Shown here: positions 1 through 7,424 of the stretch, piece by piece | How positions within the stretch are numbered: the first letter of the stretch is position 1 | Layout of the letters: the number at the start of each line of letters is the position of its first letter | NCBI GenBank assembly: GCA_903892565.1 | Contig: CAITIX010000318.1 | Location: forward strand, 1 to 64,000 | Length of the DNA stretch: 64,000 bases | Reading direction: 5' to 3' | From: an uncultured Acidobacteriia bacterium | Lineage (GTDB): Bacteria > Acidobacteriota > Terriglobia > Bryobacterales > Bryobacteraceae | Made by a program: the position numbers and the translations under genes | Notes under the pieces: generated by a model | What the model saw: only the letters and a program-made list of their open reading frames with translations | What the model was told of the DNA's origin: nothing | Database searches by the model: none

Positions 1-473
1 GCGAACTGCATTTGCTTCGGCCCAGGCGTTCCGATCACTAATCCTTTATTTGTCGCCAGGTACACACGGCCATCACGATCAGAGGCGATCCCTTGGCGTC
101 CGGTGACGCCGCGAACCAGCGGATCTATCACTGCTTCGAAGCGTTGCCCTGCGCGCCTTGCGAGGCCGGCATCGGTGTTGATCCACAAGGTTCCGTCCAC
201 TGCTTCGTAGAGCGCTTCAATGCGCGTGCCGGGCAGACCGTCGGCTTTGCCGAAAGCCGTGAAGTGATTGCCCTCATAGCGGTAGAGGCCATTTTGCGTT
301 CCCGCCCACAGGAATCCGAAACGATCCTGCAAGACCGCTTGCACGGATAGATTCTGCAGACCCTCATCTTCGCCGTAGAATTTGAAGTTGTAACGCTGCG
401 CGTCTGCCTGCGGTGCGATGACACACCACAAGCCGAGAAGGGCTACCGAAAACCAATTACGCCGTGGCAACAT
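1..473 (-). CDS. Reg_prop (two-component regulator propeller) sensor, 5' part only
   Basis: This reading frame runs leftwards from an ATG at 473 and leaves the window open, so only the first 157 residues are visible. It begins with a Sec signal peptide (residues 1-25, ending ADA-Q). It continues with propeller-blade repeats of the Reg_prop type, seen as GEDEGLQNLSVQAVLQD, FGFLWAGTQNGLYRY and DGTLWINTDAGLARR. Such blades form the periplasmic sensing half of hybrid histidine kinases and LuxR-type sensors. The output domain lies outside the window, so the class of sensor cannot be told. It is divergent from the oxygenase gene at 565, with about 90 bp between starts. Confidence 0.82.
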   Translation of the reverse strand, partial: MLPRRNWFSVALLGLWCVIAPQADAQRYNFKFYGEDEGLQNLSVQAVLQDRFGFLWAGTQNGLYRYEGNHFTAFGKADGLPGTRIEALYEAVDGTLWINTDAGLARRAGQRFEAVIDPLVRGVTGRQGIASDRDGRVYLATNKGLVIGTPGPKQMQF

Positions 474-564
474 GAAGGGACTACAGTCTCTCCCGTAGAA
501 ATCGGCGGTTCTCGTTGATTCCAATAGAGTATCCTTAGAATCGGAGGTTTCGACGCCCGGCCCC

Positions 565-2103
565 ATGCTGCCCCCCGATTCCAGTGCCGCTGCGGTCCAC
601 AATCCAGGGATTCCGCAGGTGTCTCCCTCTGTCTCGGAAAAGGCAGACGCCTACCGCGAAGCGTTCGTCAACGCCCAGCCCTTCAAGCACCTCAGCATCG
701 ACGATTTCTTCACGGCGGATTTTGCCGAAAGGCTCTACGAAGAGTTCCCGCGCTTTAATCCGGAACTGGCGCGCAACGAAATGGGCAACGTTGCGGGTAA
801 GGCCGTGAATACGAAGATCCGCGAAATCAGCCCCGCCTACCGGGAACTTTATGAAACCATTGGCGGCCAGCCATTTCTGGAGCTGATGAGCCGCCTCTCG
901 GGCATCCCGGATTTGATCCTCGACCCGCGCATGTACGGCGGCGGCACGCACGAGAATTTGCACGGCCAGGAGCTGGATCCTCACGTCGACTTCAACTACG
1001 ACGAGGCCCAGCAACTGCACCGGCGCCTCAACGTCATCGTGTATCTGAATGCGGGCTGGCAGACGGAATGGGGAGGCGCGATTGAAGTCCACTCGAATCC
1101 AAGGGACCCGGCGACGAACCAGATTCGCGGCTTCGATCCGATCTTTAACCGGTGCGTCATGTTCGAGACCAACGAAATTTCGTGGCACGGGTTCCCGAAG
1201 ATTACGCTGCCCGCCGACAAGCGCGATCTCTCGCGCAAGTCGATCTCGATTTACTTGTACACGAAGACGCGGCCGGCCGAGGAAATCGCGCCCGTGCATG
1301 GAACGTTTTACGTGCAGCGTCCTTTGCCAGACCGTTTCCGTGAGGGCCTGACTCTCTCCAACGACGATGTCGCCGAGCTCAAGAATTTGTTGTGGCGTCG
1401 CGATATCTGGGTGGAGCACTACCAAAAATTGGAGCTTGAAAAAAACCGCGAGCTGGATGCCAAGAGTGCCGACATTCGCACGATGATGGCCAACTACGAC
1501 TCCCTCACGGTGGACGCCAAGTTTGCGCTGGCGTCCGCGGAGAAAGAGAAAGCGGAGTTACGAGCCCAGCTGGAAGCGCATGGTCGGCTGCGGGACTCGC
1601 TGCAAGCGGAGAAGTACGCCTTACTGGCGCAGGTCGGCGAGCTGCAACAGGGTGAAGAAGCCTCAGCGGCCGCGCTCGCTGCCGAGCGCCAGTATGTTCG
1701 CGTCCCGATCACGGGCTATGCGGCGCAGACGGGCGCTTTGGTCGGTATCCACTCAGATTTGTGGGCTGGTGCGCGCGCGGAAATCGGAATCGAGCCGAGG
1801 GTTCGCGTGAGTCGGATCCGGCTGCACGGCTGGCGTCCGGAAAATTCTCCGCGCGGGAAATTGCGGATGTCCGTGGGCCTGGCAAATGTGGAAACAAATG
1901 TTTCCAGTGGCTTGTTTAGCATCGAGCTGCCGTTGCCGCACGAATATCGCGAGCCGTTTCGTGTGATTGTCGAGTGCGAAGTCGTCACTGAAATTGGCGG
2001 CGGCCCTTTGTTTAATCATGATGCGCGAGCGTTGAGTTTCAAATGGGTGGAACTCGAAGTGTTGCATCCGCCGCTGGCGTTGATTGCGAAGATGCTGAAG
2101 TAA
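565..2103 (+). CDS. 2-oxoglutarate/Fe(II)-dependent oxygenase with coiled coil and C-terminal domain
   Basis: The N-terminal 235 residues look like a prolyl-4-hydroxylase-type dioxygenase. The iron-binding triad is visible as HVD (H140, D142) and H208 in SWHGFP, and R224 in RKSISIYLYT is the likely 2-oxoglutarate-binding arginine. About residues 280-375 are charged and heptad-like (LEKNRELDAKSADIR and ALASAEKEKAELRAQ), which suggests a coiled coil. The last 130 residues form a separate beta-rich domain (VRVSRIRLHGWRPENSP) that I do not recognise. Family members often hydroxylate protein or small-molecule substrates; the substrate here is unknown. No signal peptide is seen, so it is probably cytoplasmic. 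It is followed 69 bp later by a sugar-type oxidoreductase. Similar oxygenases occur in glycan and polysaccharide clusters, but that role is inference. Confidence 0.85.
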   Translation: MLPPDSSAAAVHNPGIPQVSPSVSEKADAYREAFVNAQPFKHLSIDDFFTADFAERLYEEFPRFNPELARNEMGNVAGKAVNTKIREISPAYRELYETIGGQPFLELMSRLSGIPDLILDPRMYGGGTHENLHGQELDPHVDFNYDEAQQLHRRLNVIVYLNAGWQTEWGGAIEVHSNPRDPATNQIRGFDPIFNRCVMFETNEISWHGFPKITLPADKRDLSRKSISIYLYTKTRPAEEIAPVHGTFYVQRPLPDRFREGLTLSNDDVAELKNLLWRRDIWVEHYQKLELEKNRELDAKSADIRTMMANYDSLTVDAKFALASAEKEKAELRAQLEAHGRLRDSLQAEKYALLAQVGELQQGEEASAAALAAERQYVRVPITGYAAQTGALVGIHSDLWAGARAEIGIEPRVRVSRIRLHGWRPENSPRGKLRMSVGLANVETNVSSGLFSIELPLPHEYREPFRVIVECEVVTEIGGGPLFNHDARALSFKWVELEVLHPPLALIAKMLK

Positions 2104-2172
2104 TAGTCACGTGCATGTACAAGGACAAAATAGAAGATGTCGAAAAACAGGATGTGAGGTAAGGTAGACGAA

Positions 2173-3132
2173 GTGAAGCCGCGTATTGCTGTCATTGGAG
2201 CAGGATCGTTCGGGCGCAATCATTTGCGCGTCATTCAACAGTCGGAGCATGCCGAGCTGGCTGGCGTTTTCGATCTGGACCCGGCGAAGGCCGACGCTGC
2301 TGCGGCGACACATCAATGCCCCAAGTTTGCGGATTTGGATGCGCTGGCCGGTCAGGCCGACGCTGCTGTAGTCGCGACGCCTACCGTGTCCCATTCACCC
2401 ATAGGCTGCAAACTGATGGAGATGGGGATCGACGTGATGGTCGAAAAGCCGATCGCCGATACGGTGGAGGCGGCTCGCAAATTAGTGGAGACGGCAGCGC
2501 GTACCGGACGCATTTTGCAAGTTGGGCACTTGGAGCGCTTCAATCCTGCGGTGATCGCGCTGACGAAAGCGCTCAGCACGCCGTTGTTTTTCGAGATCCA
2601 CCGGATGAGCGAATTCAGCCCGCGCAGTTTGGATGTGGACGTCGTGCTGGATCTGATGATCCACGATCTTGATATCGTTTTGTCGCTGACGAAGCAGGCT
2701 CCGGAAGAAATTCGTGCCGCGGGGATCCGGATTTTGTCCGAAAAAGTGGATATCGCCAATGTCCGGTTACAGTTTCCGTCCGGGTGCGTGGCGAATATTA
2801 CTGCGAGTCGCGTTTCCACCGAGCGCATCCGCAAATTGCGCCTGTTTCAACCGCACGAGTACATTTCGTTGGATTATAGCCGTCAGGAGGCCGTGCGTTT
2901 TCGGGTAAAGCCTCCTATGGCGATCGATTTTGCGCCGCTGGTTTCCGCGAAGGACGAGCCGTTGAAGCTCGAGCTGGAGAATTTCTTCCAAAGTGTGGTC
3001 ACGCGGCAGCCGCCGGTCGTAACCGGAGAGCAGGGACTTGCGGCATTAGAAGTCGCGCAGGCGATTCTGGATCGGATTGAAGAACACGCGCTGCAAGTCA
3101 CAGAGACGCTGCGTGTCGCGGAGTCCCGGTAA
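2173..3132 (+). CDS. Gfo/Idh/MocA family NAD(P)-dependent oxidoreductase
   Basis: The protein has 319 residues and begins at a GTG. It opens with a Rossmann dinucleotide motif (VIGAGSFGRNHLRVI, residues 7-21) and has the family's EKP motif at residues 91-93. This is followed by GHLERFNP (H119) at the usual start of the substrate domain. The C-terminal alpha/beta domain is complete and the length is normal for the family. Members oxidise or reduce hydroxyls of sugars, nucleotide sugars or inositols. The GHxERFNP form resembles members found near lipid A or surface-sugar genes, but the substrate cannot be read from sequence. A strong hairpin directly after the stop codon separates it from the TonB gene. 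Confidence 0.9.
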   Translation: MKPRIAVIGAGSFGRNHLRVIQQSEHAELAGVFDLDPAKADAAAATHQCPKFADLDALAGQADAAVVATPTVSHSPIGCKLMEMGIDVMVEKPIADTVEAARKLVETAARTGRILQVGHLERFNPAVIALTKALSTPLFFEIHRMSEFSPRSLDVDVVLDLMIHDLDIVLSLTKQAPEEIRAAGIRILSEKVDIANVRLQFPSGCVANITASRVSTERIRKLRLFQPHEYISLDYSRQEAVRFRVKPPMAIDFAPLVSAKDEPLKLELENFFQSVVTRQPPVVTGEQGLAALEVAQAILDRIEEHALQVTETLRVAESR

Positions 3133-3133
3133 T

Positions 3134-3160
3134 TTGTTAGACGCGCGGAGCGTCTAACAA
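3134..3160 (+). terminator. Perfect 11-bp hairpin, candidate terminator
   Basis: TTGTTAGACGC and its exact reverse complement flank a 5-nt loop (GCGGA), starting 2 nt after the stop codon at 3132. Only a short T-rich tail (TTATT) follows, so it may be a weak terminator or an mRNA-stabilising structure. It fills most of the 39 bp before the next start. Confidence 0.55.
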
Positions 3161-3171
3161 TTATTCGTAGT

Positions 3172-4407
3172 ATGGCAGAGCCTCCTGACATCGATCGTCC
3201 TGACATCGATCGTCCTGACATCGATCGTCCTGACATCGATCGTCCTGACACCGGTCGTCCTGACATCGGTCGTGCCGACACCGGTCGTCCTGACACCGAC
3301 CGTGCCGACATCGATAACACGGCGGTGCGTGTGGATGGGGCCGACCTTAATTTTCTGCGCGAATACCACGACCCGTTGACCGCACGCCGTGTCGCGGTGG
3401 CGGTGCTGACTTCCATCTTCTATCACGTGATCGTGATTGGCTCCATCGTGCTGGCGCCCGATATCGAACGCATCGAGACGACGCCTGTGCTTACGGTGGA
3501 TGTCCGTAAGGCCGTGCCTCTCTATGTGCCCGCGGAATTGCTGCAGAAGGATCCGAACAAGGGCAAGGTGACGCACATGCTGGATGTGCGCAGCGCTGCG
3601 GCTCCGTCGCTTGTGCCGCAAGCTCCGAAGTTTCGTCCACCGGAGCCTGTGGTGGCTCGCAACACTCCCCCGGCGCCGGTCGTGCCGCAGCCACCAAAGC
3701 CCGAGCCGCCCAAGGTCGATCCCGCAAAGATCGAACCCGCAAAAATCGAACCACCGAAGATTGAAGCCGAGGCCGCGCCTCCGCCTGTGCCTGCCGGGCG
3801 CCTGCCTCAAGTGGCCGCTCCCGCGCCGCCCGAGAAGCCGAAGCTGGCCTTCGAAAATGTGGGCGCGGCAGGGACGGGGCCGCGCACTACGTACACGCCG
3901 AATCCCTTTTCCAAGGTTCCGGATCCGCGCACGGCTGCTGAGAATGCGCTGCGTGCGTCCGTGCAGCCGGGCCAAGCCGGGCCGGGTTCGTCCGGAGTGA
4001 TGGTGGGCGATGTGGACGAAATGAATGTTGCGCCAAGTCCGAACCAGGCGGGCGCGGCGGGACCGGTGCGCAGCAACTTACAATTGCTGAGCGATCCCAA
4101 GGGCTTCGATTTTAAGCCGTACCTGATTCAGGTTCTGACGGCGGTGCGCAGCAACTGGCTCGCGGTGATCCCAGAGAGTGCGCGGCTGGGACGCAGGGGA
4201 CGCGTCTTGGTGCAGTTTATTATTGATAAGCGCGGCGGGATTCCGAAGTTGGTGATCGCGGAATCGTCTGGCGCGGCCGCGCTCGATCGAGCGGCGGTGG
4301 CAGGCATCAGCGCCTCCAGCCCTCTGCCGCCTCTGCCCTCTGGATTTGCCGGAAGCGAGATTCGCCTGCAACTGGCGTTCGCTTATAATCAACCTGCGGC
4401 ACATTGA
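3172..4407 (+). CDS. TonB-family energy transducer with N-terminal pentapeptide repeats
   Basis: The 411-residue protein starts with a cytoplasmic segment made of nine PDIDR-like pentapeptides (residues 5-49). One transmembrane helix follows (about residues 72-95, VAVAVLTSIFYHVIVIGSIV). Next come a long Pro/Lys/Glu-rich periplasmic spacer (about 135-225) and a TonB C-terminal domain (about 310-405). That domain contains LIQVLTAVRSNWLAVIP and GRRGRVLVQFIIDKRGGIPK. TonB proteins couple the inner-membrane proton gradient to outer-membrane transporters. No exbB or exbD gene is adjacent. The N-terminal repeat is unusual for the family. Confidence 0.88.
   Translation: MAEPPDIDRPDIDRPDIDRPDIDRPDTGRPDIGRADTGRPDTDRADIDNTAVRVDGADLNFLREYHDPLTARRVAVAVLTSIFYHVIVIGSIVLAPDIERIETTPVLTVDVRKAVPLYVPAELLQKDPNKGKVTHMLDVRSAAAPSLVPQAPKFRPPEPVVARNTPPAPVVPQPPKPEPPKVDPAKIEPAKIEPPKIEAEAAPPPVPAGRLPQVAAPAPPEKPKLAFENVGAAGTGPRTTYTPNPFSKVPDPRTAAENALRASVQPGQAGPGSSGVMVGDVDEMNVAPSPNQAGAAGPVRSNLQLLSDPKGFDFKPYLIQVLTAVRSNWLAVIPESARLGRRGRVLVQFIIDKRGGIPKLVIAESSGAAALDRAAVAGISASSPLPPLPSGFAGSEIRLQLAFAYNQPAAH
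3184..3318 (+). repeat. Nine 15-bp tandem repeats inside the tonB-like gene
   Basis: The units follow CCTGACATCGATCGT. The first four are identical, the next five carry point changes, and the last is the most diverged. Each unit encodes (P/A)D(I/T)(D/G)R, so the reading frame is preserved whatever the copy number. Confidence 0.95.
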
Positions 4408-4456
4408 CGCGGCATTGGAACCCGCGCCACGGTAACGCACGAAGTTGACCCTGTTT

Positions 4457-4500
4457 AAAACGACGTATAAAACGACATATAAAACGACGTATGAAACGAC
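4457..4500 (+). repeat. 12-bp direct repeats running into a start codon
   Basis: Almost four copies of AAAACGACGTAT (one ACATAT variant; the last is GAAACGAC) are arranged head to tail. The ATG of the small membrane-protein gene at 4491 lies within the third and fourth units. No Shine-Dalgarno sequence is seen in the repeat. Confidence 0.85.
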
Positions 4501-4649
4501 GCTTCCTCTATGCCATGTTGACCTACGCAGCCCTCGCCATCCTGGCAGGACTGACGCTCACGGGCAACATTCGCCTCGGTACGTGTCTCATTTTGGGACT
4601 GTTCGCCTTTAAGACTTGGCTGGCAGTACTAAAGGACCGCGAAAACTAA
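4491..4649 (+). CDS. Small two-helix membrane protein (52 aa)
   Basis: The frame encodes MKRRFLYAMLTYAALAILAG at the N-terminus. A short polar turn (TGNIRLG) and a second hydrophobic stretch (CLILGLFAFKTWLAVL) follow, and the protein ends KDREN. The topology looks like two transmembrane helices with positive ends in the cytoplasm. Its function is unknown. It starts 83 bp after the tonB-like gene on the same strand and could be co-transcribed. No Shine-Dalgarno sequence is visible, and the start lies in a 12-bp repeat, so translation efficiency is uncertain. Amino-acid composition supports a real gene, but a gene this short needs comparative support. Confidence 0.55.
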   Translation: MKRRFLYAMLTYAALAILAGLTLTGNIRLGTCLILGLFAFKTWLAVLKDREN

Positions 4650-5049
4650 GATAGCGTAAGGCCCGCAGTCAGACTGTTTTAGCCCCTCCTTAAGGTGATT
4701 GTTCGAGGTACGAACGGTCATCCCCCGCATTAAGCTCGTACTCATCTGGGACGGAGTACCACCTCTTCGTCGGTCGAAACTGACCCAAAAGAGATGTGAA
4801 ACGTTCCAATTTGGGAATCGCCGTGCAGAACTGGTTTCACAATGAAACGCCGCGGTTTCAGGCTTCTCCTCGGACTACGCGGAACACCTGGGATCGCACT
4901 AAGGCCCAGTCGCCTTTGCTTCTGTGTTTTCAGTGTATTGCGAGCCATGTCACAGCTCGTTTGCCAGTCGTTTCCGTTCCGTTTGGCGGGCAAATTTTGA
5001 ATGGCGGAGAGCTTGCACTAATGCTTGCGTCGGAGGACAGGAAAACATC
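4650..5049. other. Intergenic leader upstream of sigma factor, no gene recognised
   Basis: These 400 bp hold no convincing gene. The frame of the sigma factor stays open back to about 4924, but its composition there (MFSVYCEPCHSSFAS) does not look like protein of this family. I recognise no riboswitch. GGAGGA at 5032-5037 is the only clear ribosome-binding site and serves the sigma-factor gene. Confidence 0.5.
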
Positions 5050-6027
5050 GTGACCATGCACAAACGCAAGACGAATGCTCTACACATGAGCTCTGTTGGA
5101 TCTGGCGCGGCCACTGCACCAGCTCCTATTGCCATGGTCGGAAATTCCCGCCGGAGAAAGCTGGCTGCGAAGCCGATGGGTATGAGTGTGACGTCCCGGA
5201 CGAGCAATACGCGCACCAAAGTGGCACGGATCGACTCGGCGCCGAGCATCACCCAGGAATCGGCTGAGGAGATGCGCGCTGCGAAGGCCGCTGAAGCCGA
5301 GCAGGCCAGAATCGAATTGCGCGATCGCGTGGTGCTGGAACATTTGCCTCTGGTGAAAGCCATCGCCGTACGCGTGCACGAAAATCTCCCCGTGCACGTG
5401 GACATGGACGATCTGGTGCATGCCGGCATCCTCGGACTATTTGACGCCGCCAGTAAGTACAACCCCGATAAGCAGGTCGCGTTTTCCAGCTATGCCAAGC
5501 ACCGCATCAAAGGAGCAATCCTTGACAGCCTGCGGCAGCTCGATTGGGCGTCTCGCGATATGCGCCGCCGCCACAAGCAAGTGGAAGCCGCGACGCGTGA
5601 GCTGGCCTCGGAATTGAAGCGGAACCCCACCGAACTGGAAATCGCCGCGAAACTCGGCATCGATCAGGACCGCTGGCGCAGCATGATGCTGGACCTGCGC
5701 AACGTCGGATTGGTTTCGGCCTCCACGCGCTCCAACGACAGTGAAGATCTTCCGGCACCGGACTTCCCGAGCAAGCCGGAAACGCAGCCCGATTCCATCT
5801 GCGCGCGCGAGCAACTGCGCTGCGTGCTGGGCATTGCGATGCAGACGCTGCCGGAGCGTTACCAGAAAGTTGTTTCGCTTTACTACACGCGCGAAATGAC
5901 GATGAAGGAAATCGGCACCATTCTCGGCATTAACGAAAGCCGCGTGTCTCAGATCCATAAGGCGGCGCTCGAAAAGATGGCCGTGGTTCTGGAATCGAAC
6001 GGCATCAACTCCAGCCAGGCGTTCTAG
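5050..6027 (+). CDS. FliA/WhiG-type alternative sigma factor
   Basis: The C-terminal 245 residues carry sigma-70 region 2 (LPLVKAIAVRVHENLP, then DMDDLVHAGILGLFDAASKY and RIKGAILDSLRQLDWASR). Region 3 and region 4 follow (LPERYQKVVSLYYTREMTM, IGTILGINESRVSQIHK). The LDxLRxxDW pattern is typical of the sigma-28 group that reads flagellar or developmental promoters. The protein has an extra N-terminal tail of about 80 residues rich in Ser/Thr/Arg/Ala. I chose GTG 5050 because GGAGGA lies 12 nt upstream; ATG 5056 is equally possible, and the frame is open back to 4924. No flagellar or anti-sigma gene is next to it, so its regulon is unknown. Confidence 0.85.
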   Translation: MTMHKRKTNALHMSSVGSGAATAPAPIAMVGNSRRRKLAAKPMGMSVTSRTSNTRTKVARIDSAPSITQESAEEMRAAKAAEAEQARIELRDRVVLEHLPLVKAIAVRVHENLPVHVDMDDLVHAGILGLFDAASKYNPDKQVAFSSYAKHRIKGAILDSLRQLDWASRDMRRRHKQVEAATRELASELKRNPTELEIAAKLGIDQDRWRSMMLDLRNVGLVSASTRSNDSEDLPAPDFPSKPETQPDSICAREQLRCVLGIAMQTLPERYQKVVSLYYTREMTMKEIGTILGINESRVSQIHKAALEKMAVVLESNGINSSQAF

Positions 6028-6123
6028 GCCCGGCGCGAAGGCGGTAGGCGCACAAGTCTTATCGCGCCATATTTTGGCTACTTAGGCTGGCGTAGTTGTC
6101 GTTTCCCTCTGGTGCTGAGAGCT

Positions 6124-6165
6124 GTCGTTCGGAGCATGTCGTTCGGAGCATGTCGTTCGGAGCTT
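6124..6165 (+). repeat. Three 14-bp tandem repeats abutting a -35 box
   Basis: GTCGTTCGGAGCAT occurs at 6124-6137 and 6138-6151, with a third copy (one change) at 6152-6165. The third copy overlaps the first two bases of the TTGACA box at 6164. Repeats placed on one face just upstream of a -35 box resemble activator-binding sites. Confidence 0.9.
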
Positions 6166-6192
6166 GACACAGGCTCCTTACTTCGACATAAT
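6164..6192 (+). promoter_or_regulatory. Near-consensus sigma-70 promoter of the amidohydrolase cluster
   Basis: A perfect TTGACA (6164-6169), a 17-nt spacer and CATAAT (6187-6192) lie just before ATG 6200. The expected transcription start, 7 to 8 nt after the -10 box, falls on or next to the A of the start codon. No Shine-Dalgarno sequence is present. The message is therefore probably leaderless. Confidence 0.75.
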
Positions 6193-6199
6193 CCCCGCC

Positions 6200-7378
6200 A
6201 TGGCTGAAAACAACAAGCAGCAAGATCAGAGTCTAGCCGCGGTAAGCTCCCGTCGCGTATTTTTGGGAGGCATCGGAGCCGCGGGCCTCGCGTCGTTATT
6301 CCCCCGCTTCAACGTCGAAGCGCAAGGCGGTGGACCTCGCCGCATTGACGTCCATCATCACTTCACGCCCCCTGCTTATCAGGAATACACCCGCACCTAT
6401 AACGCCGGAGCATTGGGTGCCGGCGGACGCGGAGGAGCCGCGGCAGCCCCGGCGCGCGCAACGCCCGAAGCGTTGGGCGGCAAAGGCGGCAGCGCCTATC
6501 CAGGATGGACGCTGCAAGAAGATCTCGACGACATGGACAAGTACGGCACGTCGACAGCGATTCTTTCGCTCACCACGCCGGGCCTGTGGTTCGGGCCGCA
6601 GTTCGCGCAACGCAAAGTCATTCGCGAGTGCAATGAGTATGCCGCGCGCCTTGGAACGGATCATAAAGGACGCTTCGGCAGCTTCGCTTCGATTTATCCT
6701 CCGGACACAGACGGCGCACTCAAAGAGCTGACCTATGCGATGGACACGCTGAAGGCCGATGGCATTGCGCTCTACTCCGACTATCGCGACAAGTGGCTGG
6801 GCCACAGTTCGTTTGATCCGGTGTACGAAGAGCTGAATCGACGCAACGCCGTGGTCTATGTCCATCCGATTGAAGCCGCTTGCTGCATGAATCCCGTGCA
6901 GGACGTGGGCGACACGATCATCGAATACGGCGCCGATACCACGCGCACCATCGCCAGCCTCATCTACAGCGGATCCACCACGAAGTTCCCGAACATTCGC
7001 TGGATCTTCTCGCACGGCGGCGGCATGATGCCGTATGTGATTGAGCGCTTCCTCGGCGGATCGTCGGCGGAACTGGTCCCTGGTGTTGTCACGAAAGGCC
7101 AGGGCAACGTTCCTCCGGCGAAGGTCCCCAACGGCGTGCTGCACGAGTTGCAGAAGATGTTCTACGACACGGCGCAGGCGTCGAATCCCGTAGCCATGCG
7201 CGCGTTGCGTACGGTTGTTCCTGTATCGCAGATTCTGTTCGGAACCGACTACTGGTATCGTACGGCGAATGAAACCGGCAAGGGGCTCACGACGAATCAA
7301 GTGTTCAATGATGCCGAGTTGAAAATGATCGATCGCGGCAACGTGGAGCGCATCCTGCCCAAGTATAAGGGCATGTAA
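6200..7378 (+). CDS. Tat-exported amidohydrolase (amidohydrolase_2/ACMSD-like), copy 1
   Basis: The protein starts with a twin-arginine signal (SSRRVFLGG, residues 16-24) and a hydrophobic stretch ending near VEAQ. The metal-dependent TIM-barrel fold of the amidohydrolase_2 family is shown by IDVHHHF (D50, H52, H54), VHPIEAACC (H222), IFSHGGG (H272) and FGTDYW (D350). Relatives include ACMSD and gamma-resorcylate decarboxylase, which decarboxylate aromatic acids, as well as true hydrolases. The substrate here is unknown. A Gly/Ala-rich insert of about 25 residues follows the HxH strand. ATG 6200 is preferred because the longer frame would start inside the -35 box. It is the first of three tandem paralogues. 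Confidence 0.88.
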   Translation: MAENNKQQDQSLAAVSSRRVFLGGIGAAGLASLFPRFNVEAQGGGPRRIDVHHHFTPPAYQEYTRTYNAGALGAGGRGGAAAAPARATPEALGGKGGSAYPGWTLQEDLDDMDKYGTSTAILSLTTPGLWFGPQFAQRKVIRECNEYAARLGTDHKGRFGSFASIYPPDTDGALKELTYAMDTLKADGIALYSDYRDKWLGHSSFDPVYEELNRRNAVVYVHPIEAACCMNPVQDVGDTIIEYGADTTRTIASLIYSGSTTKFPNIRWIFSHGGGMMPYVIERFLGGSSAELVPGVVTKGQGNVPPAKVPNGVLHELQKMFYDTAQASNPVAMRALRTVVPVSQILFGTDYWYRTANETGKGLTTNQVFNDAELKMIDRGNVERILPKYKGM

Positions 7379-7424
7379 TTTTCAAATTCGCAATGGGTGG
7401 ACGGACTGTGATATTGTTCCACCC

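Noticed and set aside
515..541. TTGATT and TAGAAT as a promoter for the oxygenase gene
   Set aside because: The spacer is only 15 nt, two short of the usual 17, so the pair is not reported as a promoter.
3184..3318. CRISPR-like array
   Set aside because: Units are contiguous without spacers and encode a repeat in a protein.
3154..3975. 273-aa minus-strand frame opposite the tonB-like gene
   Set aside because: Arg/His-rich low-complexity translation, mirrors the tandem repeats of the real gene and has no domain; it is an antisense shadow.
6296..7300. 334-aa minus-strand frame opposite the first amidohydrolase
   Set aside because: Antisense of a conserved enzyme with a repeated counterpart opposite copy 2; no motif.
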